Shown: one piece after another, positions 1 through 9,900 of the stretch
Layout: every line of letters starts with the position of its first letter
Numbering within the stretch: position 1 is the stretch's first letter
Assembly (NCBI RefSeq): GCF_040678635.1
Contig: NZ_JBFATZ010000007.1
Coordinates: forward strand, 62,001 to 126,000
Length of the DNA stretch: 64,000 bases
Source of the DNA: Thermopolyspora sp040678635
Lineage (GTDB): Bacteria > Actinomycetota > Actinomycetes > Streptosporangiales > Streptosporangiaceae
Reading direction: 5' to 3'
The notes under the pieces: generated by a model
What the model was told of the DNA's origin: nothing
Seen by the model: the letters and a program-made list of their open reading frames with translations, nothing else
Database searches by the model: none
Made by a program: the position numbers and the translations under genes

Positions 1-239
1 GGCCGTACGACGGGTTCATGAGAGCGTGCGCCGGATGCCCATTCATGGCCTCACATAGACGTGCTCATGCCGAAGTGGTCCCTTCTCATGACTCGTCCTG
101 GCGGAGCCGTTGGCCGACCAGGGGAAGCCGGGGCGTGTGCCCGGAGGTCCGGGGCCGCGGCATCGGGGAGCAGACAAATCTTCTGGTTGGGTTTACGCTG
201 AGTCTCAAAAGTGGATTCAGAAGGCCGGGAGGGGTTCGG

Positions 240-2492
240 ATGGACGGTGAGTGGCGGCCGACCGCCTGTGTGCTGTGCGCGTGCAACTGCGGCGTCGAGG
301 TCAAGGTGGAGGGCAGGCGGCTGGCCCGGATCCGGGGCGACAAGGCGCACCCGTCCTCGCAGGGCTACACCTGCGAGAAGCCACTGCGGCTCGACCACTA
401 CCAGAACGGCGCCGACCGCCTCACCCACCCGCTGCGCCGCCGCCCGGACGGCACCTTCGAACGCGTCGACTGGGACACCGCCATCGCCGAGGTGGCCGAG
501 CGCCTGGCGGCCGTGCGCGACACCGCGGGCGGGGAGACGATCTTCTACTACGGCGGCGGCGGGCAGGGCAACCACCTGGGCGGCTCGTACGGCGGAGCCG
601 TCATGCGGGCCCTCGGCGCCCGATACCGCTCAAACGCGCTCGCCCAGGAGAAGACCGGCCTGTTCTGGGTGAACGACCAGATGTTCGGCGACATCGCCAC
701 CGGCGACTTCGAGCACTGCGAGGTCGCGCTGTTCATCGGCAAGAACCCCTGGCAGTCGCACGGCATCCCGCGCGCCCGCCCCACCCTGCGGAAGATCGCC
801 CGCGACCCGTCCCGCTGCCTGATCGTCATCGACCCCCGCCGCACCGAGACCGCCGAGATCGCCGACATCCACCTCGCGCCCCGCCCCGGCACCGACGCGT
901 GGCTGCTGGCCGCCCTCGCCGGAACGCTGGTGCAGGAGAACCTCATCGCCCGCGAGTGGCTCGACGAGCACGCGGTCGATCTGGACCAGGTCATCGCCGT
1001 CCTCGCCGAGGTGCCGATCGCCGAATACGCCGAGATCTCGGGCGTACCGGAGGGCCTGCTGCGCGGCACCGCCCGCCGCATCGCCGCCGCCGACGGCGTC
1101 GCCGTCTTCGAGGACCTCGGCGTCCAGATGAACCTGCACTCCACACTCAACAGCTACCTCGACACCCTCCTCTACCTGCTTACCGGCAACTTCGGCCGCA
1201 TCGGCACCAACAACCCGCCGATCATGCTCGCGCCGCTCGCCGCCCCCTCCCACTGGAGCGCCAAACGCGACCGCTTCAGCCCCGTCGCCGGCGCCCGCAT
1301 CATCTCCGGCCTGGTCCCCGCCAACGTCGTCGCCGAGGAGATCCTCACCGACCACCCGGCCCGCTACCGCGCGATGATCGTCGAATCGGCGAACCCCGCC
1401 CACTCCGTCGCCGACTCCCCGCGCATGCGCGAGGCCCTCGCCGCCCTGGACCTGCTCGTCGTCATCGACGTCGCGATGACCGAGACCGCCCGCCTGGCCG
1501 ACTACGTCCTGCCCGCCCCCTCCCAGTTCGAGAAGTGGGAGGCCACGTTCTTCAACCTGGAGGCCCCCGCCAACTACTTCCACCTGCGCCGCCCCCTGCT
1601 CGACCCGCCCCCCGGCACCGACCTGCTGCCCGAGCCCGAGATCCACGCCCGCATCTGCGAGGCCCTCGGCGCCGTCCCCGACCTGACGCCTCTGCACGAG
1701 GCGGCGTCCCGGGGCCGCGCCGCCTTCGCCGAGGCGTTCCTCCAGGCCGTCACCGCCGACCCGGCCCTCGCCAAGGTCGCCCCCGTCGCCCTCTACCGCA
1801 CCCTCGGCCCCACCCTCCCGCACGGCGCGGCGGCCGCCGCCTCGATCTGGCCCCTCGCCCACCGGGTCGCCGCCACCCGCCCCGACGCCGTACGGCGGGC
1901 CGGCATCATCGGCGAAGGACTCGAACTCGGCGAGAACCTCTTCGACGCGATCCTGAACAGCCCCTCCGGCGTCGTCTACGCCCTCGACAAGGACGACGAC
2001 GGCCTGCGCCGCGTCGCCACCCCCGACGGCAAGATCCACCTGGCCATCCCGGACCTGCTCGCCGAGCTCGCCGCCCTCGGCGACGGCCCCGCCACCGACC
2101 CCGCGTACCCGTTCGTGCTCTCGGCGGGCGAACGCCGCGCCTTCACCGCCAACACCATCTACCGCGACCCGGCCTGGCGCCGCCGCGACGCCTCCGGCGC
2201 CCTGCGCATCAGCCCCAAGGACGCCGCCGACCTCGGCATCGCCACCGGCTGCGCCGTACGCGTCACCACCAGACGCGGCACCGTCGAGGCCATCGCCGAA
2301 CTCACCGACGCCGTCCAGCCCGGCCACATCACCCTGCCGAACGGCCTCGGCCTGACCTACCCGGACGACTCCGGCGAACCCGTCCGGACCGGCACCCCGC
2401 CGAACGAACTCACCGCCTCCGAGGACCGCGACCCGTACGCCGGAACTCCCTGGCACAAGCACATCCCGGCGCGGGTCGAGCCGGTGCGGTAG
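240..2492 (+). CDS. Molybdopterin-dependent oxidoreductase (formate dehydrogenase/BisC-like)
   Basis: A 750-residue catalytic subunit of the molybdopterin oxidoreductase superfamily. The N-terminus carries a [4Fe-4S] motif of C-x2-C-x3-C type (CVLCACNC) with the fourth Cys about 35 residues later in YTCEKP. Family features follow: a GGGGQGN-like loop near residue 105, the GKNP and IDPRRTETA cofactor-binding segments, and a C-terminal molydopterin-dinucleotide-binding domain (residues about 620-750) ending in the PNGLG and PNELT region. I chose the ATG at 240 because the Fe-S motif begins about 10 residues later and GGGAGGGG lies just upstream; an earlier in-frame ATG at 18 would add 74 non-homologous residues. 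No signal peptide or redox partner gene is seen, so it is probably cytoplasmic. The substrate cannot be told from sequence; formate or nitrate/assimilatory types are possible. Confidence 0.85.
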   Translation: MDGEWRPTACVLCACNCGVEVKVEGRRLARIRGDKAHPSSQGYTCEKPLRLDHYQNGADRLTHPLRRRPDGTFERVDWDTAIAEVAERLAAVRDTAGGETIFYYGGGGQGNHLGGSYGGAVMRALGARYRSNALAQEKTGLFWVNDQMFGDIATGDFEHCEVALFIGKNPWQSHGIPRARPTLRKIARDPSRCLIVIDPRRTETAEIADIHLAPRPGTDAWLLAALAGTLVQENLIAREWLDEHAVDLDQVIAVLAEVPIAEYAEISGVPEGLLRGTARRIAAADGVAVFEDLGVQMNLHSTLNSYLDTLLYLLTGNFGRIGTNNPPIMLAPLAAPSHWSAKRDRFSPVAGARIISGLVPANVVAEEILTDHPARYRAMIVESANPAHSVADSPRMREALAALDLLVVIDVAMTETARLADYVLPAPSQFEKWEATFFNLEAPANYFHLRRPLLDPPPGTDLLPEPEIHARICEALGAVPDLTPLHEAASRGRAAFAEAFLQAVTADPALAKVAPVALYRTLGPTLPHGAAAAASIWPLAHRVAATRPDAVRRAGIIGEGLELGENLFDAILNSPSGVVYALDKDDDGLRRVATPDGKIHLAIPDLLAELAALGDGPATDPAYPFVLSAGERRAFTANTIYRDPAWRRRDASGALRISPKDAADLGIATGCAVRVTTRRGTVEAIAELTDAVQPGHITLPNGLGLTYPDDSGEPVRTGTPPNELTASEDRDPYAGTPWHKHIPARVEPVR

Positions 2493-2514
2493 CCGTACGG
2501 CTGCCATCGAGGGG

Positions 2515-2554
2515 CCATCGAGGGCGATCGAGGGCCCTCGATGGCCCTCGATGG
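2515..2554. repeat. Near-perfect 40-bp palindrome of CCATCGAGGG units, possible terminator
   Basis: Starting 22 nt after the oxidoreductase stop, copies of CCATCGAGGG (first at 2504, then 2515) face inverted CCCTCGATGG copies (2535 and 2545). Arms 2515-2534 and 2535-2554 are inverse complements except for one base, with no loop. It may form a cruciform in DNA or a long hairpin in RNA ending the upstream transcript. There is no T-run, so an intrinsic terminator is only an inference. Confidence 0.6.
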
Positions 2555-2756
2555 CTATCGAGGCGGAGCCGTCCCTGCCGGGCCTCAGCCTCGCCTGCTC
2601 ACGACGGCCCAACCAGCGATCACGGACGATCCACGCACGATTACGCACAAGTGACAACGGCGCGCCCAACATGCGTAAAAGGAAGCGGAACCTCAGGTCC
2701 GGCCCTGGTGTCATTCCCGCGGGGGCCCGGGATCTCAGGAAACGAGGTACCCGCGC

Positions 2757-4316
2757 ATGTTCACAACGCGACGCGTCGCCGCGCTCACGGCCGCGATGAT
2801 CGCCGGGGCGCTGCTCACGATCCCGCCCGCCGCGGCGGCCCACGCCGACGCCTCCAGGGCGATCGGCGACTTCGACTTCGACGGCTACGACGACCTCGTG
2901 GTCGCCTCGCCGCTGGAGGACATCGGCGGCGCCCAGGACGCCGGCGTCGTCCGGGTCTTCTACGGCGGACCGGACGGCCCCGGCTCCGGCGGCATCCAGA
3001 CCATCCACCAGAACGCCGGCAACATCGACGGCAACGCCGAGGCCGGCGACCGGTTCGGCGCCGCCGTCGCCGTCGGGCACCTCATGAACGGCGCCGGACC
3101 CGAGCTGGTCATCGGCGTCCCCGGGGAGGACGACGACGAGATCGGCGGGCGCGCCGACTCCGGCGTCGTGCACGTCCTCTCCGGAGCCACCGGCTCCGAG
3201 CTCAACCTCTCGGCCACCCTCACCCTGAAGCAGCCCTTCGCCGAGGTCGAGGCCGGCGACCAGTGGGGCAGCGCCCTCGCCGTCGGCCGCGTCGGCCGCT
3301 CCGGCAGCGACCTGGCCGTCGGCGCGCCCGGCGAGGACATCAACGTCGCCGACGCCGGAGCCGTCGACGTGCTCCACTTCGAGGGCGGCGCCTTCACCGG
3401 CGACATCCGCAAGCTGCACCAGGACGAGACCCTCGTCGAGGGCGTCGCGGCGGCCGGGGACCGGTTCGGCGCGTCCGTGACGATGGGGAACTTCAACAAC
3501 GACTCCTTCGACGACGTCGCCGTGGGCGTGCCCGCCGACCAGCCCGGCGCGATCGACCCCGGCGGCGAGGTCAACGTCTTCTACGGCGGCAACCCGCTGC
3601 CGCTGTCGTTCGACACCGACCAGTTGTGGCGGCAGGACATGCTCAACGGCAGCCGGGAGGCCGAGGACGACTTCGGCGCGGTCGTGGCCGCGGGCGACTT
3701 CGACGGCGGCGCCGACGACCTGGTCATCGGCGTCCCCGGCGAGAACGGCGACGCCGGCGTCGTCCACATCCTGTACGGCACCGGCGCCGGCCTGTCCACC
3801 GCGCGTGCCCAGGGCTGGACGCAGAACACCGCGGGCATGTCCGACGCGTTGGAAGGCGGCGACCGCTTCGGCGAGTCCGTGGCCCCCGGCGACTACAACG
3901 GAGACGGCCGCGACGACCTGGCCATCGGCGTCCCGTTCGAGTCCGGGGCCGGGGCCGTGCACATCATCTACGGCGAGAACGACGGCCCCCAGTCGCCCAA
4001 CGACCCCGCGCTCGGCACCGACCACCAGGACTTCTTCGTCCAGGCGTCGGTCGGCGCGACCCCCGAGCCCGGCGACCGCTTCGCCTTCAGCCTCGCCGCC
4101 GGTGACTACAACGACAACAACAAGGCCGACCTGACCATCGGCATCCCCGGCGAGGACATCTCGGGCCAGTCCGGCGCCGACCACGGCCAGCTCGTCGTCG
4201 TCTTCGGCAAGAACCCCCTCATCGGCTTCGGCGGCCTCGACCCCGACGACCACCTGTTCATCCAGCGCCCCTCCACCACCCAGGCGGGCGGCCAGTTCGC
4301 CGCTGTCCTTCACTGA
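2757..4316 (+). CDS. Secreted FG-GAP (integrin-alpha-like) repeat protein
   Basis: 519 residues. A Sec signal peptide is visible: MFTTRR, then a hydrophobic run and an Ala-rich cleavage region ending about AAAAHA (residue 30). The mature protein is a series of about seven FG-GAP repeats, each with a Ca-binding-like loop such as DFDFDGYDDLVV, NFNNDSFDDVAV or DYNGDGRDDLAI, followed by G-P/A-GE and a FYGG or IYG strand. This predicts a seven-bladed beta-propeller on the exported side. No enzymatic domain is attached; such proteins in actinomycetes are mostly of unknown function, with adhesion or ligand binding inferred. A Shine-Dalgarno-like AGGAAACGAGG lies upstream of the ATG. Two internal segments of this gene are duplicated as a decayed copy at 5660-5937. 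Confidence 0.88.
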   Translation: MFTTRRVAALTAAMIAGALLTIPPAAAAHADASRAIGDFDFDGYDDLVVASPLEDIGGAQDAGVVRVFYGGPDGPGSGGIQTIHQNAGNIDGNAEAGDRFGAAVAVGHLMNGAGPELVIGVPGEDDDEIGGRADSGVVHVLSGATGSELNLSATLTLKQPFAEVEAGDQWGSALAVGRVGRSGSDLAVGAPGEDINVADAGAVDVLHFEGGAFTGDIRKLHQDETLVEGVAAAGDRFGASVTMGNFNNDSFDDVAVGVPADQPGAIDPGGEVNVFYGGNPLPLSFDTDQLWRQDMLNGSREAEDDFGAVVAAGDFDGGADDLVIGVPGENGDAGVVHILYGTGAGLSTARAQGWTQNTAGMSDALEGGDRFGESVAPGDYNGDGRDDLAIGVPFESGAGAVHIIYGENDGPQSPNDPALGTDHQDFFVQASVGATPEPGDRFAFSLAAGDYNDNNKADLTIGIPGEDISGQSGADHGQLVVVFGKNPLIGFGGLDPDDHLFIQRPSTTQAGGQFAAVLH

Positions 4317-4418
4317 ACCCGGCCACCCTGTGAGCGCTCGGCGGCAACCCGGTTGACCGGGCGCCACCTCGCGGCACCGCATCGACCGGCCCGGCCTCCA
4401 TCACGACGGGCAGGTGAA

Positions 4419-4452
4419 GGAAGGCCGCGGTTCCTCACACCCGCGGCCTTCC
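4419..4452. terminator. Hairpin between convergent genes
   Basis: GGAAGGCCGCGG (4419-4430) and its exact inverse complement (4441-4452) enclose a 10-nt loop. It lies between the FG-GAP gene (plus) and the metallo-hydrolase gene (minus), about 100 nt from both stops, so it can serve both. The stem core AAGGCCGCGG recurs in the terminator at 12284-12313. Confidence 0.65.
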
Positions 4453-4531
4453 ATGCCTGCCTCGAAATGAGGAGCCCGGCTCCCGAAGCCGGCGATGTCG
4501 TCCACGTGACGTTGGGTGGTCTTCCCGAACG

Positions 4532-5473
4532 TCACGACTCCGCGTCCGTGCTCTCGTCATGCGGATGCTCGGCGCACAGGCAGCCGACACCCTTCTCGAT
4601 CCACTCCTGTCCCTCCCACTCCGGGTGGCGCTCGATCATCAGCGCCTTGACCTCCTCGACGATCGTCTCCTCGCTCATCGCCGAGTCGCGACGCCGCCAG
4701 GTCTCGTCGCGGAGCAACTCGAGATAGTCGCGGACGTCGGCCAGCAGCTGCGGGCCGCCGACGTCACCGTGACCGGGCACCACCACCCGCGGGTTCTCGG
4801 CGGCCAGCCGCCTCATCACCTCGAGCCAGCGAACGCCGGACACGTCCGTGTGGTACGGCGGGAGCCACGGGAAGATGGAGAACTGCCCGGTCTCCACCAG
4901 GTCGCCGGTGAACACCACGCCGGCGTCGGGAACCGTGATCACCTGGTCGCCCTTGCTGTGCGCCGTCCCGACGGCCCGCAGGTGCACCACCCGGCCGCCG
5001 AGGTCGAGATCATGGGAGTCGTCGTAGACGACGTCCGGCGCGACCAGTTCGACGCCCTCCAGTTGCCGGGCGACGGGCGCGCCGAGCCCCCGGAACGATT
5101 CGAGGTACCCGGGGCCCTCCGCGACCAGGTCGTCGGCCTGCTGCCTGTTGAGCACGAAGGTCGCTTCCCCGGCGAAGACCTGCGCGCCGAAGGCGTGCTC
5201 GGGGTGGGCATGGGTCGTGGTCAGGTACAGCCTGCGGCCCTTGGCGTAGTCGGCCGCGAACTTCAGCACCCTCTCGGCGCTGGCCGGGCCCAGGCCGGTC
5301 TCGACGACCAGCACCGAGTGCGTGCCGCCGATGACGCCGATGTTGGGCACCAGCTGCACGCCCCGGTTCGGGATCACCATCAGGTCGCGGGCAGGCTCCT
5401 GAACGTCCGAAAAGTCCGCGACAAAGTCAGGCCCTGGGTATTCGGTCAAAATCCGGCTCCTCACAATCAACAT
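4532..5473 (-). CDS. Metallo-beta-lactamase-fold hydrolase
   Basis: A 313-residue MBL-fold protein. Visible metal motifs are THAHPEH (H-x-H-x-E-H, where most family members have D in place of E), GTAHSKGD (third His), FTGDLVE (bridging Asp) and VVPGHGDVG (last His). The layout resembles the broad glyoxalase II / quinoprotein-associated hydrolase group. The C-terminus is acidic and His/Cys-containing (CLCAEHPHDE). ATG at 5473 gives a plausible length; a GTG a few codons later is an alternative. The gene stands alone, convergent with the FG-GAP gene. Substrate unknown. The Glu substitution could alter metal preference; this is an inference. Confidence 0.8.
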   Translation of the reverse strand: MLIVRSRILTEYPGPDFVADFSDVQEPARDLMVIPNRGVQLVPNIGVIGGTHSVLVVETGLGPASAERVLKFAADYAKGRRLYLTTTHAHPEHAFGAQVFAGEATFVLNRQQADDLVAEGPGYLESFRGLGAPVARQLEGVELVAPDVVYDDSHDLDLGGRVVHLRAVGTAHSKGDQVITVPDAGVVFTGDLVETGQFSIFPWLPPYHTDVSGVRWLEVMRRLAAENPRVVVPGHGDVGGPQLLADVRDYLELLRDETWRRRDSAMSEETIVEEVKALMIERHPEWEGQEWIEKGVGCLCAEHPHDESTDAES

Positions 5474-5617
5474 GAGCGCCGTCGGCGCAGCCCGCCGAAT
5501 GGGCCGGACCGTACGGCGAGGCCTAGGGGATGGCTCGCACTTAACAATCATGCACCCGATCTTCAACGCGATGCGCAGCCCGACGCCGGATGGGTCACGC
5601 TGGTCCCGGTCCGACTC

Positions 5618-6035
5618 ATGCGCGGCGTCCAGGAACTCGACCGCCTCGGCCGCAATCCGGACGGCTACGACGACCTCGTGGTCGCCTCGCCGCTGGAGGA
5701 CATCGGCGGCGCCCAGGACGCCGGCGTCGTCCGGGTCTTCTACGGCGGCCCGGACGGCCCCGGCTCCGGCGGCATCCAGACCATCCACCAGAACGTCGGC
5801 GACAACGACGCCTTCGACGACCTCGCCGTGGGCGTGCCCCCCGACCAGCCCCCCCCGACCAGCCCCCCCCAACCAGCCCGGCGCCATCGACCCCGGCGGC
5901 GAGGTCAACGTCTTCTACGGCGGCAACCCGCTGCCGGGGACGGCGGCTCCGCGCCGGCCGGACGACAGCCCGCTCATCCGCTCGTTCGCCCGTATCGCCG
6001 CGTCCCTTCTCCGCGCGGCCTGTGCGGCGGGCTGA
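5618..6035 (+). pseudogene. Decayed partial copy of the FG-GAP gene
   Basis: 5660-5798 is almost identical to 2880-3018, encoding the first FG-GAP repeat (DGYDDLVVASP onward). It jumps directly to a segment matching about 3501-3545 (AFDDLAVGVP). After a poly-C tract with three short CCCCGACCAG-like copies (about 5838-5880) the match resumes with 3537-3603 in a different frame (PGAIDPGGEVNVFYGGN). There is no signal peptide and the frame is broken at the C-runs. This is a deletion-bearing, frameshifted duplicate, not a working gene. The C-runs could also hide a sequencing length error. Confidence 0.85.
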
Positions 6036-6056
6036 GCACCTCAGACGTTGGTCACG

Positions 6057-6911
6057 TCAGTTTCGGCCCGGCTGGGACTGCTGGAGCAGGGCCATGCCGC
6101 TCTGGAACTCGTTGATCCACTCCGACGTCTCGTCGATCATGATCGTGGAGATGTCCTCCGCGAAGGAGCGCAGCAGGTCGAGATACTCCTGCACGTGAGC
6201 GGTGTCCGCGTTCCCGCCGTCGGCGGCCGTGTCGGCCGAGGCGGTGGTGATCGCCTCGGTGGCGCTGAGAGCCGCCCAGTCGAGTTGGAACCGCTGCAGC
6301 CGCTGGTGAATCCTCTGCGCGGTGATCATGTCGCGCATCCACCGGGACGACAGACCGAGGAAATGGTCGATGGCCACGCAGACGCCGGCCCCGGCCAGCA
6401 ACACATATCCCCATCCCAGGCCCGTCCCGGAAGCGGCCGCGCTGACCAGCGGCTGAAGCCCGCCCGCCGCCCCGAGCACGATCGCCAAAACCCGAAGCGC
6501 ACGGCTGCTGGCCCGCTTACGCAGCCGATCCCGCATGTACCAGTCATACGCTTCGATCGCCCGCCGCTCCGCGTCCAGATACATCCGGCTCAGCACCTCA
6601 TGCGGCTGTCTCCACTCCTCGGGGGTCAGCAATGGGAATGGATGAGCCCGCAAATCGGCCCGGCCCGATCCACCCCTCAGCCGCCTACTAGCGCGAGGCT
6701 GCTCCTGTGTCTGGTCCCGCCCGGGTCGACTGGGTGGTTGAGGAATGTCGGCGTCTGGAGGGACGGCGTCGGCGGCGAGAGTTGGCTGCGACAGGGGGAA
6801 AGCTGCTCCACCGGGAGGGGGCGGAGGCTGGGGCGAGAGGGATGCCCTTTGCCTGCCCGGTGTTGCTGCGGGCGTTCGAGGGACGTCCTTGTCGTGTTCA
6901 TCCGTGGACAT
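6057..6911 (-). CDS. SLATT-like two-transmembrane protein, putative effector
   Basis: 284 residues. The first 95 or so are Pro/Ala/Arg-rich and low in complexity, probably a flexible cytoplasmic tail. A charged amphipathic helix (residues 105-135, rich in Arg and Glu, with AEAYDWY-like aromatic spacing) precedes two membrane segments at about 138-160 and 165-187 with a very short Gly-rich turn. A long helical C-terminus (190-284) follows. This helix-TM-TM-helix order matches the SLATT family, known as predicted pore-forming effectors of bacterial conflict systems. I recognise it by architecture and sequence feel, not by a search. The ATG lies 5 nt after the stop of the STAND gene, so the two are almost certainly co-transcribed and translationally coupled. 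It is plausibly the membrane-acting arm triggered by the STAND sensor. Confidence 0.65.
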   Translation of the reverse strand: MSTDEHDKDVPRTPAATPGRQRASLSPQPPPPPGGAAFPLSQPTLAADAVPPDADIPQPPSRPGRDQTQEQPRASRRLRGGSGRADLRAHPFPLLTPEEWRQPHEVLSRMYLDAERRAIEAYDWYMRDRLRKRASSRALRVLAIVLGAAGGLQPLVSAAASGTGLGWGYVLLAGAGVCVAIDHFLGLSSRWMRDMITAQRIHQRLQRFQLDWAALSATEAITTASADTAADGGNADTAHVQEYLDLLRSFAEDISTIMIDETSEWINEFQSGMALLQQSQPGRN

Positions 6912-6916
6912 GTCGG

Positions 6917-9900
6917 TCAGTCCTCCTGGCGTCCACGGGACAGTTCGGTGAGTGGAGTGTCAATGGGAACCCGCCTCAGCGCGGGGATGTACGGGTCGAG
7001 TTCGCCTGGCGCGAAGGCACAGAGGTTGATCGCCCACCAGAAGAATCCGGCGGGATTGCCGTCGAATTTGTACGTGAGGCCGTCAGGGCTGAATGCCGCT
7101 GCGCCTGTCGGCAACGGTAGGACGATGGCCACGCAGTCCCCACCGCGTGCACTCCACATACGAACCGTGCCGTCGCTGCCTGCGGTGGCCAGGTGGGTGC
7201 CGTCGGGGCTGTAGGCGAGGGCGTTGACCCAGTTGGTGTGGCCTTCGAGGGTGCGCAGGTGGGTGCCGGTGGCGGGGTCCCATATCCGTACGGTGTGGTC
7301 GCTGCCTGCGGTGGCCAGGTGGGTGCCGTCCGGGCTGTAGGCGAGGGCGTTGACCCAGTTGGTGTGGCCTTCGAGGGTGCGCAGGTGGACGCCGGTGGCG
7401 GGGTCCCATATCCGTACGGTGCGGTCCCTGCCTGCGGTGGCCAGGTGGGTGCCGTCGGGGCTGTAGGCGAGCGAGCGTACCCAGTCGGTGTGGCCTTCGA
7501 GGGTGCGCAGGTGGGTGCCGGTGGCGGGGTCCCATATCCGTACGGTGTGGTCGTCGCTTGCGGTGGCCAGGTGGGTGCCGTCGGGGCTGTAGGCGACGGC
7601 GATGACACAGTCGGTGTGGCCTTCGAGGGTGCGCAGGTGGACGCCGGTGGCGGGGTCCCATATCCGTATGGTGCGGTCGCTGCCTGCGGTGGCCAGGTGG
7701 GTGCCCTCGGGGCTGTAGGCGACGGCGATGACACAGTCGGTGTGGCCTTCGAGGGTACGCAGGTGGACGCCGGTGGCGGGGTCCCATATCCGTACGGTGC
7801 GGTCGCTGCCTGCGGTGGCCAGGTGGGTGCCGTCGGGACTGTAGGCGAGCGAGCGTACCCAGTCGGTGTGGCCTTCGAGGGTGCGCAGGTGGGTGCCGGT
7901 GGCGGGGTCCCATATCCGTATGGTGCGGTCGCTGTTTGCGGTGGCCAGGTGGGTGCCGTCGGGGCTGTAGGCGAGGGCGTTGACCCGGTTGGTGTGGCCT
8001 TCGAGGGTGTGCGGGTGGACGCCGGTGGCGGGGTCCCATATCCGTACGGTGTGGTCGTCGCTTGCGGTGGCCAGGTGGGTGCCGTCGGGGCTGTAGGCGA
8101 GGGCGTTGACCCGGTTGGTGTGGCCTTCGAGGGTGCGCAGGTGGGTGCCGGTGGCGGGGTCCCATATCCGTATGGTGCGGTCGCTGCCTGCGGTGGCCAG
8201 GTGGGTGCCGGTNNNNNNNNNNNNNNNNNNNNNNNNNNNNNNNNNNNNNNNNNNNNNNNNNNNNNNNNNNNNNNNNNNNNNNNNNNNNNNNNNNNNNNNN
8301 NNNNNNNNNGGGCTGTAGGCGAGGGCGTTGATGGCGCTGGTGTGGCCTTCGAGGGTGCGCAGGTGGGTGCCGGTGGCGGGGTCCCATATCCGTATGGTGC
8401 GGTCGCTGCCTGCGGTGGCCAGGTGGGTGCCGTCGGGGCTGTAGGCGAGGGCGTTGATGGCGCTGGTGTGGCCTTCGAGGGTGCGCAGGTGGGTGCCGGT
8501 GGCGGGGTCCCATATCCGTATGGTGCGGTCGTCGCTTGCGGTGGCCAGGTGGGTGCCGTCGGGGCTATAGGCCATGGCGACGGAAACCGTGTGCCTCGAT
8601 GAAGCGAGGTGCAGGAAGGGAAGTCCGTGGTCTGGGAGGGCGGCCCCGAACGTGTTCTCCAGACCAAGATCAGGGCCAATGACCGCGTTGATCAGAGAAG
8701 TACGCCGCCATATCGCTCCGGCTGCCTTAGCAGCATTGAGGTCGGCACCGATGAGAGTGGCAGTGGAGAAGTCCGCCTCCTGCAGTTTGGCGCCAACCAG
8801 CTTGAGCCCTTTTCCCGAGCAACCTTGCAGGCGCGCGGCGCGCAAGTCGCTCTTCGAGAGATCAGCCCCGTCGAGGCACGCTTCGCGGAGATCCGCTTCA
8901 CGGAGATCGGCACTACGGAGATCGGCGTTCGAAAGATCCATGCCCCGGAGGTTCACCTTGGCGAGCTGGGGCGGCCGCTCGTCATGTGGCCGTCGCAGGG
9001 ATAGTCCCATGTGGCGCAGCGCGAGCAGGGCATTCTTCTTGGCTATCGCGGTCGTCGATCCCGCTTCGGCCTGCAACGTGCGTCTGGCCCACTGCTCGAA
9101 GGCGTGCTTGCCCGCGAGCGTGACGAGAAATTCGATCATCAGGTCGGAGATCACCCGCGACCTGAATTCCTTGGGGTCGAGGTCACCGTGCCGGAGGCGT
9201 TCGGCGGCATGATTGGTGACCAGCCATTCGAGCACGGAGCGGTGCACGAACTTGAAGCGCTCGTTCTCCACCCGAACCAGCAGCGTCCCTGAGCCGATCA
9301 TGTGCGCCGCCTGGTCGGCGGTGATCTGACGTTCGGCGAGGTCGTGCAATGCCTGTGTTGCGAAGTTATCGAGTTCTGCTATCCCGAGGGTCTCCTCGCC
9401 GGTTTCCCACAGCATGAGCGCCAGTGTGGTGATGGCCTTCCACCGCTCCGCCTCAGTCAGGGCGGGAGCCGCACCCTCCGGGTGCGCCCGCTCGTACTCG
9501 AAGCCCAGCCATCGGTCGAGCAGTTCCCGGTACAGTACGGCGGCGCTGATCTCGCCGTTGCGGTCACGGATGTCGCACAGCCGTTTCTCATCGAGCCGCG
9601 CGATGAATCCGAGCATGCGGGGGTTGCCGGAGAGCCCCAGCAGATCGCGTACGTCCCTGAGCAGGTCGAGCCTGGCCCGTGCCCGGTCAACGTCGCCATC
9701 GAAGAGCTTGGTGAGGAAGTCGAGGATCTGGGCCTCGTCGAACGCCTCGATCTTCACCAGCCTGCGACCCGACATGTCACGCAGTTGGGACGCCAACGCC
9801 GTCTCCACCTCGTGCTCGGAAAGGAAATGCTGCGTCCGACTGGTGAGCACCACCTTGGCCCGACCGCCTGCCGCGCTGACCAAATTGGTTAGATGCCGGG

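Noticed and set aside
630..4382. Very long open frame on the minus strand (1250 codons) and a similar plus-strand frame from 251
   Set aside because: Antisense or shifted shadows of the oxidoreductase and FG-GAP genes; Val/Gly/Arg-rich composition typical of high-GC third-position effects and no domain.
4559..6115. Plus-strand frame over the MBL gene
   Set aside because: Antisense of the hydrolase, whose metal motifs are clear; only its last part (5618 onward) overlaps the FG-GAP relic.
7195..8580. CRISPR-like regular repeats
   Set aside because: Units of 126 bp lack short spacer structure and translate as WD40 repeats in frame with the STAND gene.
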